From Verrucomicrobiia bacterium (GTDB lineage Bacteria; Verrucomicrobiota; Verrucomicrobiia; Palsa-1439): 64,000 nt of DNA. This document shows positions 1 to 8,390 of this stretch, piece after piece; positions within the stretch are counted from its first letter, which is position 1; every line of letters begins with the position of its first letter. Where the stretch lies: the NCBI GenBank assembly GCA_035577545.1, contig DATLVI010000026.1, forward strand, positions 32,001 through 96,000, read 5' to 3'. The notes beneath the pieces are model-generated. The model was not told where the DNA came from, did not search any database, and was given only the letters and a program-made list of their open reading frames with translations. A program made the position numbers and the translations under genes.

Positions 1-678
1 GAATCGATGATTCGAGAGGGTGGAACTCATCAGCATGTGGTTGTCAATGTGGACAAAATTGTAAAACTGCAGCGCGATCTAGAGTTGCGGAAGGCGGTTT
101 TGAGTTGTGACTTGATCAATGCCGACGGCCAGCCAATAGTGTGGGCATCAAAGCTTCTGCAACATCCTCTGAAAGAAAGGGTTACTGGCGTAGATTTGTT
201 CGATAGCTTGGTGGCGCGGTGTGCGGAAAAGGGGTATCGACCATACTTGCTGGGAGCGAGGCAGGAAGTGGTGGAAAAGGTGGTTGAAGTGCTGAGGCAG
301 CGTCATCCCACCTTGAAAATTGCTGGGTACCGAAACGGATACTGGCAGCCCGCCGAAGAAGCTGAAGTAGTACAGGGGATCAAGCAAACGCGTCCAGATA
401 TGCTATTTGTCGCAATGGGTTCGCCGAAGAAAGAGATCTTTCTGACCAAGTGGAAGGCTGAGTTACAGACGCCGTTTGTCATGGGAGTTGGTGGGACCTT
501 TGATGTTGTTGCCGGATTGGTCAGGCGCGCGCCTTCATGGATGCAAAAATGTGGGCTGGAGTGGCTTTTCAGACTAATCCAAGAACCACGAAGGATGTGG
601 CGACGCTATCTGGTTGAGGATATGGCCTTTATCGGCTTGGTATTTCGGGAATGGCGGGCGCAGCGGCGATCATGCTGA
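1..678 (+). CDS. WecG/TagA/CpsF-family glycosyltransferase, 5' end cut off by window
   Basis: The family transfers an N-acetylhexosaminuronic acid or N-acetylmannosamine residue to a lipid-linked sugar at the inner face of the cytoplasmic membrane during envelope polysaccharide synthesis. Visible family features are VVNVDKIV near the start, a central LLGARQEVVEKV segment, LFVAMGSPKKEIF and the GVGGTFDVVAG motif, followed by the usual RAPSWMQKCGLEWLFRL stretch and a basic C-terminus. About 223 residues follow the first visible ATG at base 7, but the frame is open to base 1 and family members carry roughly 20 to 30 more N-terminal residues, so the true start lies outside. It probably belongs with the polysaccharide genes at 21300-33360. 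The family call is firm; the sugar is unknown. Confidence 0.9.
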   Translation, partial: ESMIREGGTHQHVVVNVDKIVKLQRDLELRKAVLSCDLINADGQPIVWASKLLQHPLKERVTGVDLFDSLVARCAEKGYRPYLLGARQEVVEKVVEVLRQRHPTLKIAGYRNGYWQPAEEAEVVQGIKQTRPDMLFVAMGSPKKEIFLTKWKAELQTPFVMGVGGTFDVVAGLVRRAPSWMQKCGLEWLFRLIQEPRRMWRRYLVEDMAFIGLVFREWRAQRRSC

Positions 679-749
679 TCATCCGCTGTTTCGCGCTTGC
701 CTTTTGGCTTCGTTTCACAAGAATAGCGCGACCGATTTGACGGAGGATC

Positions 750-1463
750 ATGGCACAAGACGCTCACAACGATTTACGCATCACCGACCAATTTGACCTT
801 GAGGTTTTTTGGGCGGATCACGGGAAACAGATCACTATCGGCGCGGTGGCGGCCATTGCGATCGCCGGGTTCCTGCTGTACCGGCAATATCAGTCAAGTA
901 CACAAGCAGAACAGGCCGCAGCCATGTTGGCCAATGCCAGGGACACGATGTCTTTGGAGCAGGTAATTCGCGACTACCCAAACTCCTCGACTGCTGCCGA
1001 GGCAATGTCTCGACTCGCAGACATTTACTATCGGTCTGGCAAATATACCGAAGCAGCAAGTACTTATGAAAGAATCACCAAGGAATTCCCGTCGCATTTG
1101 CTGGCTGAGTCTGCCAAACTCGGCCTGGGAACCATTTTGGAAGCTCAAGGGAATGTGGAAGGCGCAAAAGCACAGTATCTGCAGATAATCAATTCTGGCC
1201 CAAACAATTACGTCGTGAATGCAGCAAAAATGGGATTGGCGAGATGTCTTGAGGTTGGTGGCCAGAAAAAAGAAGCGCGCCAAATGTATGAGGAAATACT
1301 GGCTCTGGGTCAAAATTCTCCGTGGTTTACCCAGGCATATTTGCAGTGGGTTGTGATGGGCCGTGATATGCCTCCAGAAAAGCCGAGCGAATCCCCGGTG
1401 CTACCAGCCTCGTCACCTGCAAAAGACGGCCTGCAAGTGCCAGCGCTGAGAACCGTGCCGTGA
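750..1463 (+). CDS. Membrane-anchored tetratricopeptide-repeat protein
   Basis: A 237-residue protein with a short cytoplasmic N-terminus (about 27 residues, ending DHGKQ), one transmembrane helix near residues 29-46 (ITIGAVAAIAIAGFLLY), and a periplasmic TPR region. The repeats near residues 75-185 show the A/G/Y pattern, for example AAEAMSRLADIYYRSGKYTEAA, then a Pro/Ser-rich tail. The layout resembles YfgM/BamD-type scaffold proteins that bind partners in the periplasm, but no specific partner can be read from the sequence. A ribosome site GGAGG sits just upstream of the ATG. It follows the glycosyltransferase by 71 bases and could be co-transcribed with it. Function is unassigned beyond protein interaction. 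Confidence 0.85.
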   Translation: MAQDAHNDLRITDQFDLEVFWADHGKQITIGAVAAIAIAGFLLYRQYQSSTQAEQAAAMLANARDTMSLEQVIRDYPNSSTAAEAMSRLADIYYRSGKYTEAASTYERITKEFPSHLLAESAKLGLGTILEAQGNVEGAKAQYLQIINSGPNNYVVNAAKMGLARCLEVGGQKKEARQMYEEILALGQNSPWFTQAYLQWVVMGRDMPPEKPSESPVLPASSPAKDGLQVPALRTVP

Positions 1464-1491
1464 TGGGCTGGCTCACAGATAATTTCAAGCC

Positions 1492-1519
1492 TTGACACAC
1501 GGCAGGCTATTTCTATTAT
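1492..1519 (+). promoter_or_regulatory. Sigma70-type promoter P1 upstream of porin gene
   Basis: TTGACA (1492-1497), a 16-base spacer and TATTAT (1514-1519). It lies 29 bases past the TPR gene stop. If active, it gives a leader of more than 300 bases before the porin start at 1855. Confidence 0.6.
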
Positions 1520-1614
1520 TCCGCCAGTCTTTACGGGATGATGGAAGGAGAGGTCAAAAGTTCAGGGATCACGGGATCGATCTCTCGATAGTCGATTCGG
1601 TTGCGTCGTGCTAA

Positions 1615-1630
1615 CCAGCCTTTAGGCTGG
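1615..1630 (+). other. Short hairpin in the 391-base porin upstream region
   Basis: CCAGCC-TTTA-GGCTGG forms a perfect 6-bp stem with a 4-base loop between the two porin promoters. No U tract follows, so it is not an intrinsic terminator. The rest of 1464-1854 holds the two promoters and the ribosome site; no gene is supported there. Confidence 0.45.
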
Positions 1631-1652
1631 AACTGGGGCCGAGTTTTGGGAC

Positions 1653-1680
1653 TTGACACATTTTGGGTCGTGCCTATACT
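1653..1680 (+). promoter_or_regulatory. Sigma70-type promoter P2 upstream of porin gene
   Basis: TTGACA (1653-1658), a 16-base spacer and TATACT (1675-1680), close to consensus. It leaves a leader of about 165 bases before the GTG start at 1855. Confidence 0.7.
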
Positions 1681-1854
1681 CGGCGCGTAAGTGGAGGATG
1701 GGGGATAAGTTCTAGGTCTGCTTCGGGACGGCTTTTTGCATCGTAGTGATGGGGAGGGTTGTCGTCGAAGCAGAAGTGGCCCCCAGAAACTGAAAAAGAG
1801 AAAACTTGTGCTTTTGCGCACAGTGAACGTAAACAAAACGAAGGAGGACACAGA

Positions 1855-3240
1855 GTGAAGAAACTATGGCTAGTAGTCGCGCTGGTTGCCCTGGGGGGAT
1901 TGACCAGTAAGACATTCGCCGATGTCCAGAATATCCGCCTGAGCGGTGATATCCGTATCCGCGGGTATTTCCTTGATAGCGCGGGCAATGACGGCTCAGG
2001 CCCACTTGATCCTCAGGTCAAGGGCAATGCCTCATTCATCTCACAACGAACACGGGTTTCGGTCGAAGCTGACCTAGAAGACCACGTGCTCGTGGTTGTT
2101 ACACTCAAGGCCGAAGGCACTTGGGGTGGCAATGACAATACCGAACCGGGCGAAGGCGGCGTGCAAGGCGCTTCCGGCGCGGGCTCAGCCGGGGCTAATG
2201 GCCCGATCAACAGGGGCTTTGGGGTTGGTATTGATGAAGCGTATGTCCAGTTCAACGAACTGTTCTACACGCCAGCAACACTAAAACTCGGTCGCCAATA
2301 CCTCCAATACGGTCGCGGACTGATCCTCAGCAGCGTCGAACAGGAGTACAACTATGACGCCGCTCGGCTGGTGCTCGATTATTACCCGCTGACGATCGAC
2401 ATCGTCGGCGCGCAGTTGGTAAACAATCAAGCCTTCAGTGCGAATCCGCATAGCACGGCCGCCACACCGGGTGCTTCTGACCTGTTGTTCGTAAATGCCC
2501 GCTATGAACTGAGCGACTCGGCCATCAAGGATGTCGAGGCGTATTTCGGCTGGGTTTCCCAGGGTAGCAGCGGTCCGATCACCTCGAGCCGCGTTCCGCC
2601 GTCCGTCAACGGTAGCTCGCCGCTGATCATCGGCGCGCGTACTGACATAAACCCGACCGAAGGCCTCCAGCTGTGGGCCGAAGGTGCCTACGAGTTCGGA
2701 GACAACTCCGATGCGGGCGCCAATAACCTGAGCGCGTTCCTCTTCAATGCCGGTGGTAAATACACCTTGAAGAACGTCCAGTGGGTACCGGTATTGAATG
2801 GCAACTACATCTTCGCGTCGGGTGGCGGCAAGAACAATGTGGATGGCACGTTCATTCCTTGGTTCGACTATGCGGATGGTTACAATGGCTATCTGTTTGC
2901 TCCTGCGCTTACGGACATCCATATCTTCAACCTGGGCGCTTCGGTGAAGCCCTACGAGAACACCACGCTCGCATTACAGGCTTATTACTACCTGAAAGCG
3001 GATAAGGACGGCGTAGCTGGAAGCAACCCGAATGTTGATTTCGGCGGGATATCTCCTGCCCCGACCGCAAACAGCCGTGACATCGGCTGGGAAATCGATG
3101 CGATCCTTGGCTATGACTACAGCAAGGACGTTCGGGCGCAACTCGTTTACGCTGCGTTCGTGCCGGAAGGTGCCTATCGGCACGCGGGCACAAGCGCTGT
3201 AGCCGAGGAAGTCCGCGCAGAAGTCAACGTCAAGTTCTAA
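1855..3240 (+). CDS. Alginate-export-family outer-membrane porin
   Basis: A 461-residue outer-membrane beta-barrel of the alginate export (AlgE-like) family. The GTG at 1855 is preferred over an in-frame ATG at 1759 because AAGGAGG sits at 1841-1847 and the GTG is followed directly by a signal peptide, (M)KKLWLVVALVALGGLTSKTFA, cleaved before DVQN. The mature protein begins with strands typical of the family (IRLSGDIRIRGYF, FISQRTRVSVEADL), then DEAYVQF, LKLGRQYLQYGRGL and regularly alternating strands to a C-terminal VRAEVNVKF ending in Phe, as expected for BAM-dependent insertion. It has two promoters and its own terminator, so it looks monocistronic and well expressed. The substrate cannot be read from sequence. 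Confidence 0.88.
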   Translation: MKKLWLVVALVALGGLTSKTFADVQNIRLSGDIRIRGYFLDSAGNDGSGPLDPQVKGNASFISQRTRVSVEADLEDHVLVVVTLKAEGTWGGNDNTEPGEGGVQGASGAGSAGANGPINRGFGVGIDEAYVQFNELFYTPATLKLGRQYLQYGRGLILSSVEQEYNYDAARLVLDYYPLTIDIVGAQLVNNQAFSANPHSTAATPGASDLLFVNARYELSDSAIKDVEAYFGWVSQGSSGPITSSRVPPSVNGSSPLIIGARTDINPTEGLQLWAEGAYEFGDNSDAGANNLSAFLFNAGGKYTLKNVQWVPVLNGNYIFASGGGKNNVDGTFIPWFDYADGYNGYLFAPALTDIHIFNLGASVKPYENTTLALQAYYYLKADKDGVAGSNPNVDFGGISPAPTANSRDIGWEIDAILGYDYSKDVRAQLVYAAFVPEGAYRHAGTSAVAEEVRAEVNVKF

Positions 3241-3262
3241 CGGTAGCGGTTAAACTCTAACC

Positions 3263-3298
3263 GAAGACCCCCCGATCCGTCGGGGGGTCTTCTTTTTT
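3263..3298 (+). terminator. Intrinsic terminator of the porin gene
   Basis: A perfect 12-bp stem GAAGACCCCCCG / CGGGGGGTCTTC with a 6-base loop, followed directly by six T residues. It starts 22 bases after the porin stop. Confidence 0.93.
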
Positions 3299-3328
3299 CT
3301 CTGGGCCTGGGCCGTAGCGTGTGCTTTG

Positions 3329-3877
3329 ATGCGGCTCATGACGGAACCGGCAGTGTCAGAGGAAATATTTGATCTGGTCGATGAGGCGGATCGTGTGATC
3401 GGCTCGGCCCCGCGCTCCGAGGTGCATCGGCGTAAGCTGCGGCATCGGGCCGTCCACGTTCTGCTCTTCAGCGCGCAAGGTAAGCTTTTTGTGCAGAAGC
3501 GCTCTGCTACCAAGGACAGTTTTCCCGGCTGTTATGATTCCAGCGCCTCCGGCCACTTGAATAGCGGGGAGGACTACGATATCTGTGCCAGCCGTGAGAC
3601 GCACGAGGAACTCGGGCTGGTGGTACCCGTCGGGCAGTTCTCCCGTCACTTCAAGGTCGAAGCCTGCGAGCAAACGGGCTGGGAGTTCGTGTGGGTGTAT
3701 AGCGTGGTCACCAACAAGCAACCCCAGATCAATCTGGCGGAGCTCGAATCCGGCGAGTTCTGGACGCCGGAGCACACGCGTTCACTGCTGTTGGCAAATC
3801 CGGGGCAGTTTGCGCCTGGCTTTGTGCGTGTCTTTAGCGAGTTCGATCATCGCGGTCTCTTTCCCCGGAATCCTTAG
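3329..3877 (+). CDS. Nudix hydrolase (YfcD / IPP-isomerase-like subgroup)
   Basis: About 182 residues. The Nudix box is complete: G-x5-E-x7-R-E-x-x-E-E-x-G is met by GHLNSGE then seven residues and RETHEELGL, so the Mg-binding and catalytic Glu residues are present. The N-terminus IFDLVDEADRVIG and KLFVQKRSATKDSFPGCYDSS resemble the YfcD and isopentenyl-diphosphate isomerase subgroup rather than MutT. The substrate is not predictable. Start candidates are TTG 3326, ATG 3329 and ATG 3338; none has a strong ribosome site, so the first few residues are uncertain. It follows the porin terminator and is probably transcribed separately. Confidence 0.88.
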   Translation: MRLMTEPAVSEEIFDLVDEADRVIGSAPRSEVHRRKLRHRAVHVLLFSAQGKLFVQKRSATKDSFPGCYDSSASGHLNSGEDYDICASRETHEELGLVVPVGQFSRHFKVEACEQTGWEFVWVYSVVTNKQPQINLAELESGEFWTPEHTRSLLLANPGQFAPGFVRVFSEFDHRGLFPRNP

Positions 3878-3975
3878 CCGCGCCGAAACCGTTGCAAAGA
3901 ACAGCCGTTTTTCGTATACAGATGCGGCACGGTCCGGGCTGGCATGGCTGGCTTCGACCATCACAAAGGAGATTT

Positions 3976-4281
3976 ATGCCGACGGTTGAGTTTTTGAATG
4001 CTGGCAAAAAGGTGGATTGCGGACAGTACGCAAACCTCCGTAAGGCGGCGCTACTTCACGATATTCCCGTTTACAAGGGAATTGACGAAAAGCTCAACTG
4101 CCAGGGTAACGGCCTGTGTGGCACGTGTGTGATGGAGGTTGTGGAGGGTGCCGAGAATCTCTCACCCATGACGCGGCGGGAAAACCTTCGTCTGAAGGGC
4201 CAGCCGGCAAATCGTCGCCTGAGTTGCCAGTGTCAGGTCATGGGCGACATCATCTGCATCACTTCACCCGCTTTGGATTGA
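3976..4281 (+). CDS. 2Fe-2S ferredoxin (plant/adrenodoxin-like fold)
   Basis: A 101-residue soluble electron carrier. The iron-sulfur ligands are visible as C-x5-C-x2-C in CQGNGLCGTC and a fourth Cys near residue 85 in RLSCQCQV, the arrangement of [2Fe-2S] plant-type ferredoxins. The ATG at 3976 is chosen because AAAGGAG lies 8 bases upstream and the sequence PTVEFLNAGKKV begins the ferredoxin fold at once; the frame is open further upstream without a better start. The redox partner is unknown. It may be co-transcribed with the Nudix gene, 98 bases away. Confidence 0.9.
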   Translation: MPTVEFLNAGKKVDCGQYANLRKAALLHDIPVYKGIDEKLNCQGNGLCGTCVMEVVEGAENLSPMTRRENLRLKGQPANRRLSCQCQVMGDIICITSPALD

Positions 4282-4296
4282 CGGCGCGAACATGGC

Positions 4297-4326
4297 TTGC
4301 CTCCCATGTGCCCCCCACGGTACAAT
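4297..4326 (+). promoter_or_regulatory. Possible sigma70 promoter for MBL-like gene
   Basis: TTGCCT (4297-4302), an 18-base spacer and TACAAT (4321-4326). The -10 is good and the -35 moderate. It leaves a leader of about 65 bases before the ATG at 4398. Confidence 0.4.
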
Positions 4327-4397
4327 TGCCACTCTATCGGACCGCGGCAGCGGTCTGGCAGTAAGTCAGCAACGGGAATCGTTTTGAGGGGCGAGTT

Positions 4398-5033
4398 ATG
4401 GATTTGAAGCCAGCGGTTGAATTACGGGAAGTCGCAAAGAACCTCCATGGTTGGTCAAGTTTTCACCCGCAGTGGAAGGTCGATTTCAATAGTTATGCGC
4501 TAAAGACTGCCGAAGGAGTCGTTTTTATTGACCCGTTGAAAGTGGAACCAGCCGTCCTCGAGAAGCTTGAGGCCCTCGGCGAGCCGATTGCCATCCTGCT
4601 TACCAATGCCCACCACGACCGCGAGTCCGATTGGTTTCGCAAGAAGTATGAGGTCCAGGTCTATGCTCACGAGAAGGCGAGGGCCGACTGTGACACCAAG
4701 ATCGATGTACTGCTGATGGACGGCGAGCGGTTGCCGGGCGGGGTAAAGGCAGTGCATCTCCCGGGCTCTTCCGCGAGCGAGACGGCTTATTATGTCAAAG
4801 CGAGCGGCGGCATCGTCCTGGTCGGAGATACTCTGCTCAATCAAGGCGACAAGGGGCTGACATTGTTGCCGGAGACTTATATCGAGGACAGGAAGCAGGC
4901 CCTGAAGTCGCTCCAGCGGCTGCTCGATCTCGATTTTAAAACGATCACGTTTGCCCACGGCAATGCAATCGTGGGAAATGCAAAGAGCGAAATCGCAAAA
5001 TTCCTAAAGAAACCGAAAAAGAAAAGCGTATGA
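4398..5033 (+). CDS. Metallo-beta-lactamase-fold protein with degenerate metal motif
   Basis: A 211-residue MBL-fold protein. Fold landmarks are FNSYALKTAEGVVFIDPL, the GGIVLVGDTLL strand with its metal-bridging-type Asp, and a late FAHG His. The canonical T-H-x-H-x-D-H motif reads T-N-A-H-H-D-R, so the first His is Asn and the last His is Arg. Either the dinuclear site is partly lost or this is a subgroup with altered ligands. The very Lys-rich C-terminus (KFLKKPKKKS) is unusual. Its stop overlaps the ATG of a small basic peptide gene (ATGA at 5030-5033), so the two are translationally coupled. Substrate unknown. Confidence 0.8.
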   Translation: MDLKPAVELREVAKNLHGWSSFHPQWKVDFNSYALKTAEGVVFIDPLKVEPAVLEKLEALGEPIAILLTNAHHDRESDWFRKKYEVQVYAHEKARADCDTKIDVLLMDGERLPGGVKAVHLPGSSASETAYYVKASGGIVLVGDTLLNQGDKGLTLLPETYIEDRKQALKSLQRLLDLDFKTITFAHGNAIVGNAKSEIAKFLKKPKKKSV

Positions 5034-5158
5034 GCCAACAATATAATAAAGTTGAGAAACGCCGCCGTCGCACCGCCTACCTCAGGCGATTGAAGGTGCG
5101 GCAAAAGCAAACCAACCCCAAGGCTGCGCGACCAGCCCCCGCTGTCTCCGCCAACTAA
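5030..5158 (+). CDS. Small basic protein, 42 residues
   Basis: The ATG overlaps the stop of the MBL-like gene in an ATGA junction. The 42-residue product starts MSQQYNKVEKRRRRTAYL and contains 12 Lys or Arg residues, almost all in the first 35, then an Ala/Pro-rich tail. No signal peptide or membrane segment is present. The pattern YNKVEKRRRRxAYLxR looks like short basic proteins I associate with Verrucomicrobia and relatives, perhaps bound to RNA, DNA or ribosomes; that is recollection and inference only. Coupled translation with the upstream gene supports it being real. Confidence 0.6.
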   Translation: MSQQYNKVEKRRRRTAYLRRLKVRQKQTNPKAARPAPAVSAN

Positions 5159-5174
5159 TCGGTACCGGTCCTGC

Positions 5175-6188
5175 CTACGTGACCGGAGCAAGACCGTAGT
5201 TACGGGCGTGGAGTTCGGCCAGGGTGCCCAACTCCGATGGGGTCAGGGGGGGCGTGTCGGACGCCGCCGCGAATTCACGGAGTTGCTGCTCGTTGTAGAT
5301 GTTGGGCAGCACCGAACAAATGCTGGGCTCCGCGAGGATGAACTGGATCGCTGCCTGGCTCAACGTGCGCCCCGTTTCCTGGGTGAGGAACGAAATCTGT
5401 TCGACCTTCTTTAGCCCATCCAGCAACCAGGCTTTCCGTTTTTCGTCGTCGGCCACGCGGAAGGTTCGATGGTCGTCTTTGCTGAACGTGGTCTTCTCGG
5501 AATAATTGCCTTCCAACAATCCCGAGCAATGCGGCACGCGCGTAAAGACGTTCAAGTCGCACTCGCTGGCCACGGGGAAAAGTGGTTCGCCGATCATCCG
5601 TTCGAACAGATTGAAAATGATCTGGACGTGCGCCCCGCGCTCCCGCAACGCCGCAACGCCCTCCGCTATCTGGCGGCGGTCGATTGCCGGACCTAACGCC
5701 ACGCCAAACGCTAGAATTTTGCCGGCGTCGCGCAATCCCCGCAGGGTGTCGAATAATTCGTCGTTACGGATCGTTTCGATGCGTGGGTTGTGGAGTTGGT
5801 AGAAATCAATATGGTCGGTCTTCAGGCGTTCCAGGCTCCGATCGCAGGCCGTGCGGACAAAGTCAGGTGACCAATTGTGGGGACGCTCGCGTTGCCCGGG
5901 CTGCACGCCAGGATGATTGTAAAAGTCGTAACCGAACTTCGTGGCGATGATGATCTCATGACGTCGTCCCTCAAAAGCCCGGGCCAGTACCACTTCACCT
6001 TTGCCGTCGCCGTACACGTCTGCCGTATCGAAAAAATTGATGCCGTAATCAAGCGCCTGGCGCATTAAGCGAACGCCCGTGTCGTAATCCTCGTCGGGCA
6101 CGCCCCACATCTTCGTGCCGACCGTCCAAACGCCAAAACCGACCTCGGAAACGTTGCAAGATGTGCCTTTTAGCATGCGATATTTCAT
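5175..6188 (-). CDS. Aldo/keto reductase
   Basis: A 337-residue NAD(P)H-dependent oxidoreductase with the (beta/alpha)8 barrel of the AKR superfamily. The catalytic tetrad is visible: Asp and Tyr in [11 protein letters not shown], Lys in [10 protein letters not shown] and His in DFYQLHNP. The C-terminal cofactor region ([21 protein letters not shown]) is also typical. The start is taken at MKYRMLKG, where homologs begin, although the frame opens eight codons earlier. It is transcribed convergently with the MBL-like pair. Physiological substrate is not predictable; the family reduces aldehydes and sugars. Confidence 0.9.
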   Translation of the reverse strand: MKYRMLKGTSCNVSEVGFGVWTVGTKMWGVPDEDYDTGVRLMRQALDYGINFFDTADVYGDGKGEVVLARAFEGRRHEIIIATKFGYDFYNHPGVQPGQRERPHNWSPDFVRTACDRSLERLKTDHIDFYQLHNPRIETIRNDELFDTLRGLRDAGKILAFGVALGPAIDRRQIAEGVAALRERGAHVQIIFNLFERMIGEPLFPVASECDLNVFTRVPHCSGLLEGNYSEKTTFSKDDHRTFRVADDEKRKAWLLDGLKKVEQISFLTQETGRTLSQAAIQFILAEPSICSVLPNIYNEQQLREFAAASDTPPLTPSELGTLAELHARNYGLAPVT

Positions 6189-6301
6189 AATGAATCCATG
6201 TGACCGGTACATGTGGATTTTACCGGGACAGGGAGCCCCCGGCGAGCCGAAACGGATGCGCGCCCGCCGGTACCAGGCATTTTATGGCTCGGCGAACTTG
6301 A

Positions 6302-6760
6302 TTAGCGGGTTGGCGGGGACGGAGCGGCGGGTGTGGGCTGAGCGACACCGGGCTGGATGCCGGCACCACCGGGCGTTGCTTGTTGTCCTTGTGTGAACGC
6401 GCGTTGCCAGTATTCATCGGGGTACGTCACCCGCGGGATGCTGCTCCAGAAGCCGTTGATGACCGGGCCTTGCGGGGTGCGGTAAATCCATGATTCACCG
6501 CTGCGGCTGTCGATGAGAAACAACGCTGCACCGCGATCCGATTCGTTGGCGACGACGATTTGAAATCGACCGGAGCCGCCCGCCTGGTCAAGTTTCTCCT
6601 CGATGCGGCCCAGACGTTCCTGTGTCTTACTGACCTGATCTTGGGTCTTGCCGGCTTGTTGCTCGATAGAGTCGAGCTTGGAACAGGAGGTGGTTAGTAG
6701 CAGAGCCAATACGACGACCGAATACGGGACAATGATCAGGCCAAAGGCGCGATTATTCAT
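6302..6760 (-). CDS. Predicted lipoprotein with coiled-coil N-terminal region
   Basis: A 152-residue protein. The ATG at 6760 follows GGAGA and gives a lipoprotein signal peptide ending LLLTTSC, with the lipobox Cys near residue 26. A heptad-rich stretch follows (KLDSIEQQAGKTQDQVSKTQ and on to LDQ), short enough for one coiled coil. The middle carries a small domain (FQIVVANESDRGAALFLID...SWIYRT), then a Pro/Gln/Ala-rich tail. A long in-frame extension upstream lacks a signal peptide and is rejected. No family function is recognised; a periplasmic envelope role is likely. Confidence 0.72.
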   Translation of the reverse strand: MNNRAFGLIIVPYSVVVLALLLTTSCSKLDSIEQQAGKTQDQVSKTQERLGRIEEKLDQAGGSGRFQIVVANESDRGAALFLIDSRSGESWIYRTPQGPVINGFWSSIPRVTYPDEYWQRAFTQGQQATPGGAGIQPGVAQPTPAAPSPPTR

Positions 6761-6893
6761 GTCAACATTCTCCGGTCCCTCTCTGCGAGCGAGACGACGC
6801 CGAACGGAATGTCGTTCTTTGTAACAGCGCCGCCCGGGAACTGTCAAGCGAGGGGATTTCCGGGTGGACACACCAGGATGGATGCGCTAAGTA

Positions 6894-7490
6894 ATGGTCG
6901 GCATGCAAGTGAGTTCCAACATCGCGTTTAAGGAATGGGCTGTCGTTGTGGATGTGCTGGGCCGGGGAGAGCAGATTCTAATCCTTCGCAAGGGCGGGAT
7001 CCGCGAGCAACGCGGTGAGTTTCATCCCGACCACCGTGAATTTTGGCTATTTCCGACACAGTACCACGAGGCCGAGCGCTCCGTCATCCCGTCGAAGCGC
7101 CCTGTTTTGCGCGATTTGGCTGCTGTCGCACCTCGGGACTTCGTGGATATCGAATACTACGTCGTAGCCGACTTGGTTTTGGCGATCACGGATGCTGAGA
7201 GCGTCAAACGTCTGCAGGGCCGGCATATCTGGAGTGAGCAGGTCCTCCACGAGCGCTTTCAATTCGGGCGCCAGGCGGGACTGCACGCCTTGTTGACCCG
7301 CGTGTACCGGCGGCCTGCGCCGGAGCGTTTTGCATTGCACGAGTCCTATGGCGGCTGCAAAAGCTGGGTCGAACTCGAACGCGGGTTGTCCACAGAAGAC
7401 TTGACGCCGGTGCTCGGGGATGCTGAATATAGCCTGCAGCGGGAAGGAATTGTGGAACTGTTATCGGATCATGCCCTTGCTCATCCATAA
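6894..7490 (+). CDS. DUF1802 family protein
   Basis: A 198-residue cytoplasmic protein. The start IAFKEWAVVVDVLGRGEQILILRKGGIRE, with EFHPDHREFWLFPTQYHE after it, matches DUF1802, a family of unknown function known from cyanobacteria and other bacteria. No catalytic motif can be pointed to. It overlaps the next gene (FHA) by 20 bases in another frame, suggesting one transcript for 6894-14377 or part of it. Confidence 0.8.
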   Translation: MVGMQVSSNIAFKEWAVVVDVLGRGEQILILRKGGIREQRGEFHPDHREFWLFPTQYHEAERSVIPSKRPVLRDLAAVAPRDFVDIEYYVVADLVLAITDAESVKRLQGRHIWSEQVLHERFQFGRQAGLHALLTRVYRRPAPERFALHESYGGCKSWVELERGLSTEDLTPVLGDAEYSLQREGIVELLSDHALAHP

Positions 7491-7917
7491 ACGGCCTGAT
7501 GGCACTGAGAAAAGTCTCGAGTTCGCTAGCAAACCTCTCATTGTCGGTCGCCTCCCGGAGTCGGAGATCTCCGTCCGCGACGCGTTTATCTCCCGGGTGC
7601 ACTGTGGGATCAGTTACGTCAACGGTCAATTTACTCTCAAAGATCTGGGTTCGACCAACGGCACCTACCGCAACGGCGCCCGGGTCTTCGAGTGCGCGCT
7701 CGCTCCGTCTGACAAAATCCAGGTCGGAAACACAACGATTGTTTTTGAGGTCGACACCAAAAGCGGCGACGCAATCTTGCGCCAGGTTCCCCAGATGGTG
7801 GCCCCTCCGTCAACTCTCGGCGGGTCCACCCCACCGCGTCCCGACCTCCGGCAGGTCACGGTCCCGGTCAAGGAGCCGCTGATCAAACCTTCACCGCCGA
7901 CCCTCCGTCCCAAGTAA
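7471..7917 (+). CDS. FHA-domain protein
   Basis: A 148-residue protein. The forkhead-associated domain spans about residues 12-90 with its phosphothreonine-binding signature: GRLPESEISVRD, then ISRVHCGI (Ser-Arg-x-His) and LKDLGSTNGTYRNG. Such domains bind phospho-Thr peptides. A Pro-rich tail of about 50 residues follows. The ATG at 7471 lies inside the end of the DUF1802 gene and gives a start just before the first FHA strand. No Ser/Thr kinase is visible in the window, so the partner is unknown. Confidence 0.88.
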   Translation: MPLLIHKRPDGTEKSLEFASKPLIVGRLPESEISVRDAFISRVHCGISYVNGQFTLKDLGSTNGTYRNGARVFECALAPSDKIQVGNTTIVFEVDTKSGDAILRQVPQMVAPPSTLGGSTPPRPDLRQVTVPVKEPLIKPSPPTLRPK

Positions 7918-7934
7918 TCCGAGCAGGGCGCCTT

Positions 7935-8390
7935 ATGAATGTGGCGCGCAAATCTATCCTCCCAATTCTCGGGGCCGCCGTGCTTTTGTTCACGTCAGCA
8001 ACCCGGGCCAGATCGCAGGAAGTAACGAATCAGGTTAAGTCGTCTGCGGAAGCCGCCCGGGAAGAAGCCCGGCTGCGACGCGCCAAGATGCCCATCGCAA
8101 AGGGTGCAATCAAAGAGATCGATTTGCTGCGCCACCAGATCAAGCTCACAACCGAGGACGGCCCGAGGACGTTCACTTATACGAGCCGGACTTACATCTT
8201 TCGCGACAAGGAAAAGATTACCGCGGACAACTTGAAGATCGGCGAGGTCATTGCCTTGCGTTTTAACACGGACAAGGATGGCAATGTGCTCGTACAGCGC
8301 ATCAAAGCCCGTACGCCTTCCGAGCTCATGGAGCCGCCTTCTTCCGGCCCTGCCGGAACGACGAACGTCCCGGCTGTGAACCCACCATGA
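7935..8390 (+). CDS. Periplasmic small beta-barrel protein (DUF5666-like)
   Basis: A 151-residue protein with a signal peptide (MNVARKSILPILGAAVLLFT...ARS) followed by a short charged helix and a roughly 70-residue beta domain: GAIKEIDLLRHQIKLTTEDG, YTSRTYIFRD, LKIGEVIALRFN, VLVQRI. The pattern matches OB-like small barrels such as DUF5666. A Pro/Gly tail ends the protein. It resembles the product at 14457-14819 (see findings). Its stop overlaps the DJ-1 gene start (ATGA). No biochemical function is known for these proteins. Confidence 0.72.
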   Translation: MNVARKSILPILGAAVLLFTSATRARSQEVTNQVKSSAEAAREEARLRRAKMPIAKGAIKEIDLLRHQIKLTTEDGPRTFTYTSRTYIFRDKEKITADNLKIGEVIALRFNTDKDGNVLVQRIKARTPSELMEPPSSGPAGTTNVPAVNPP

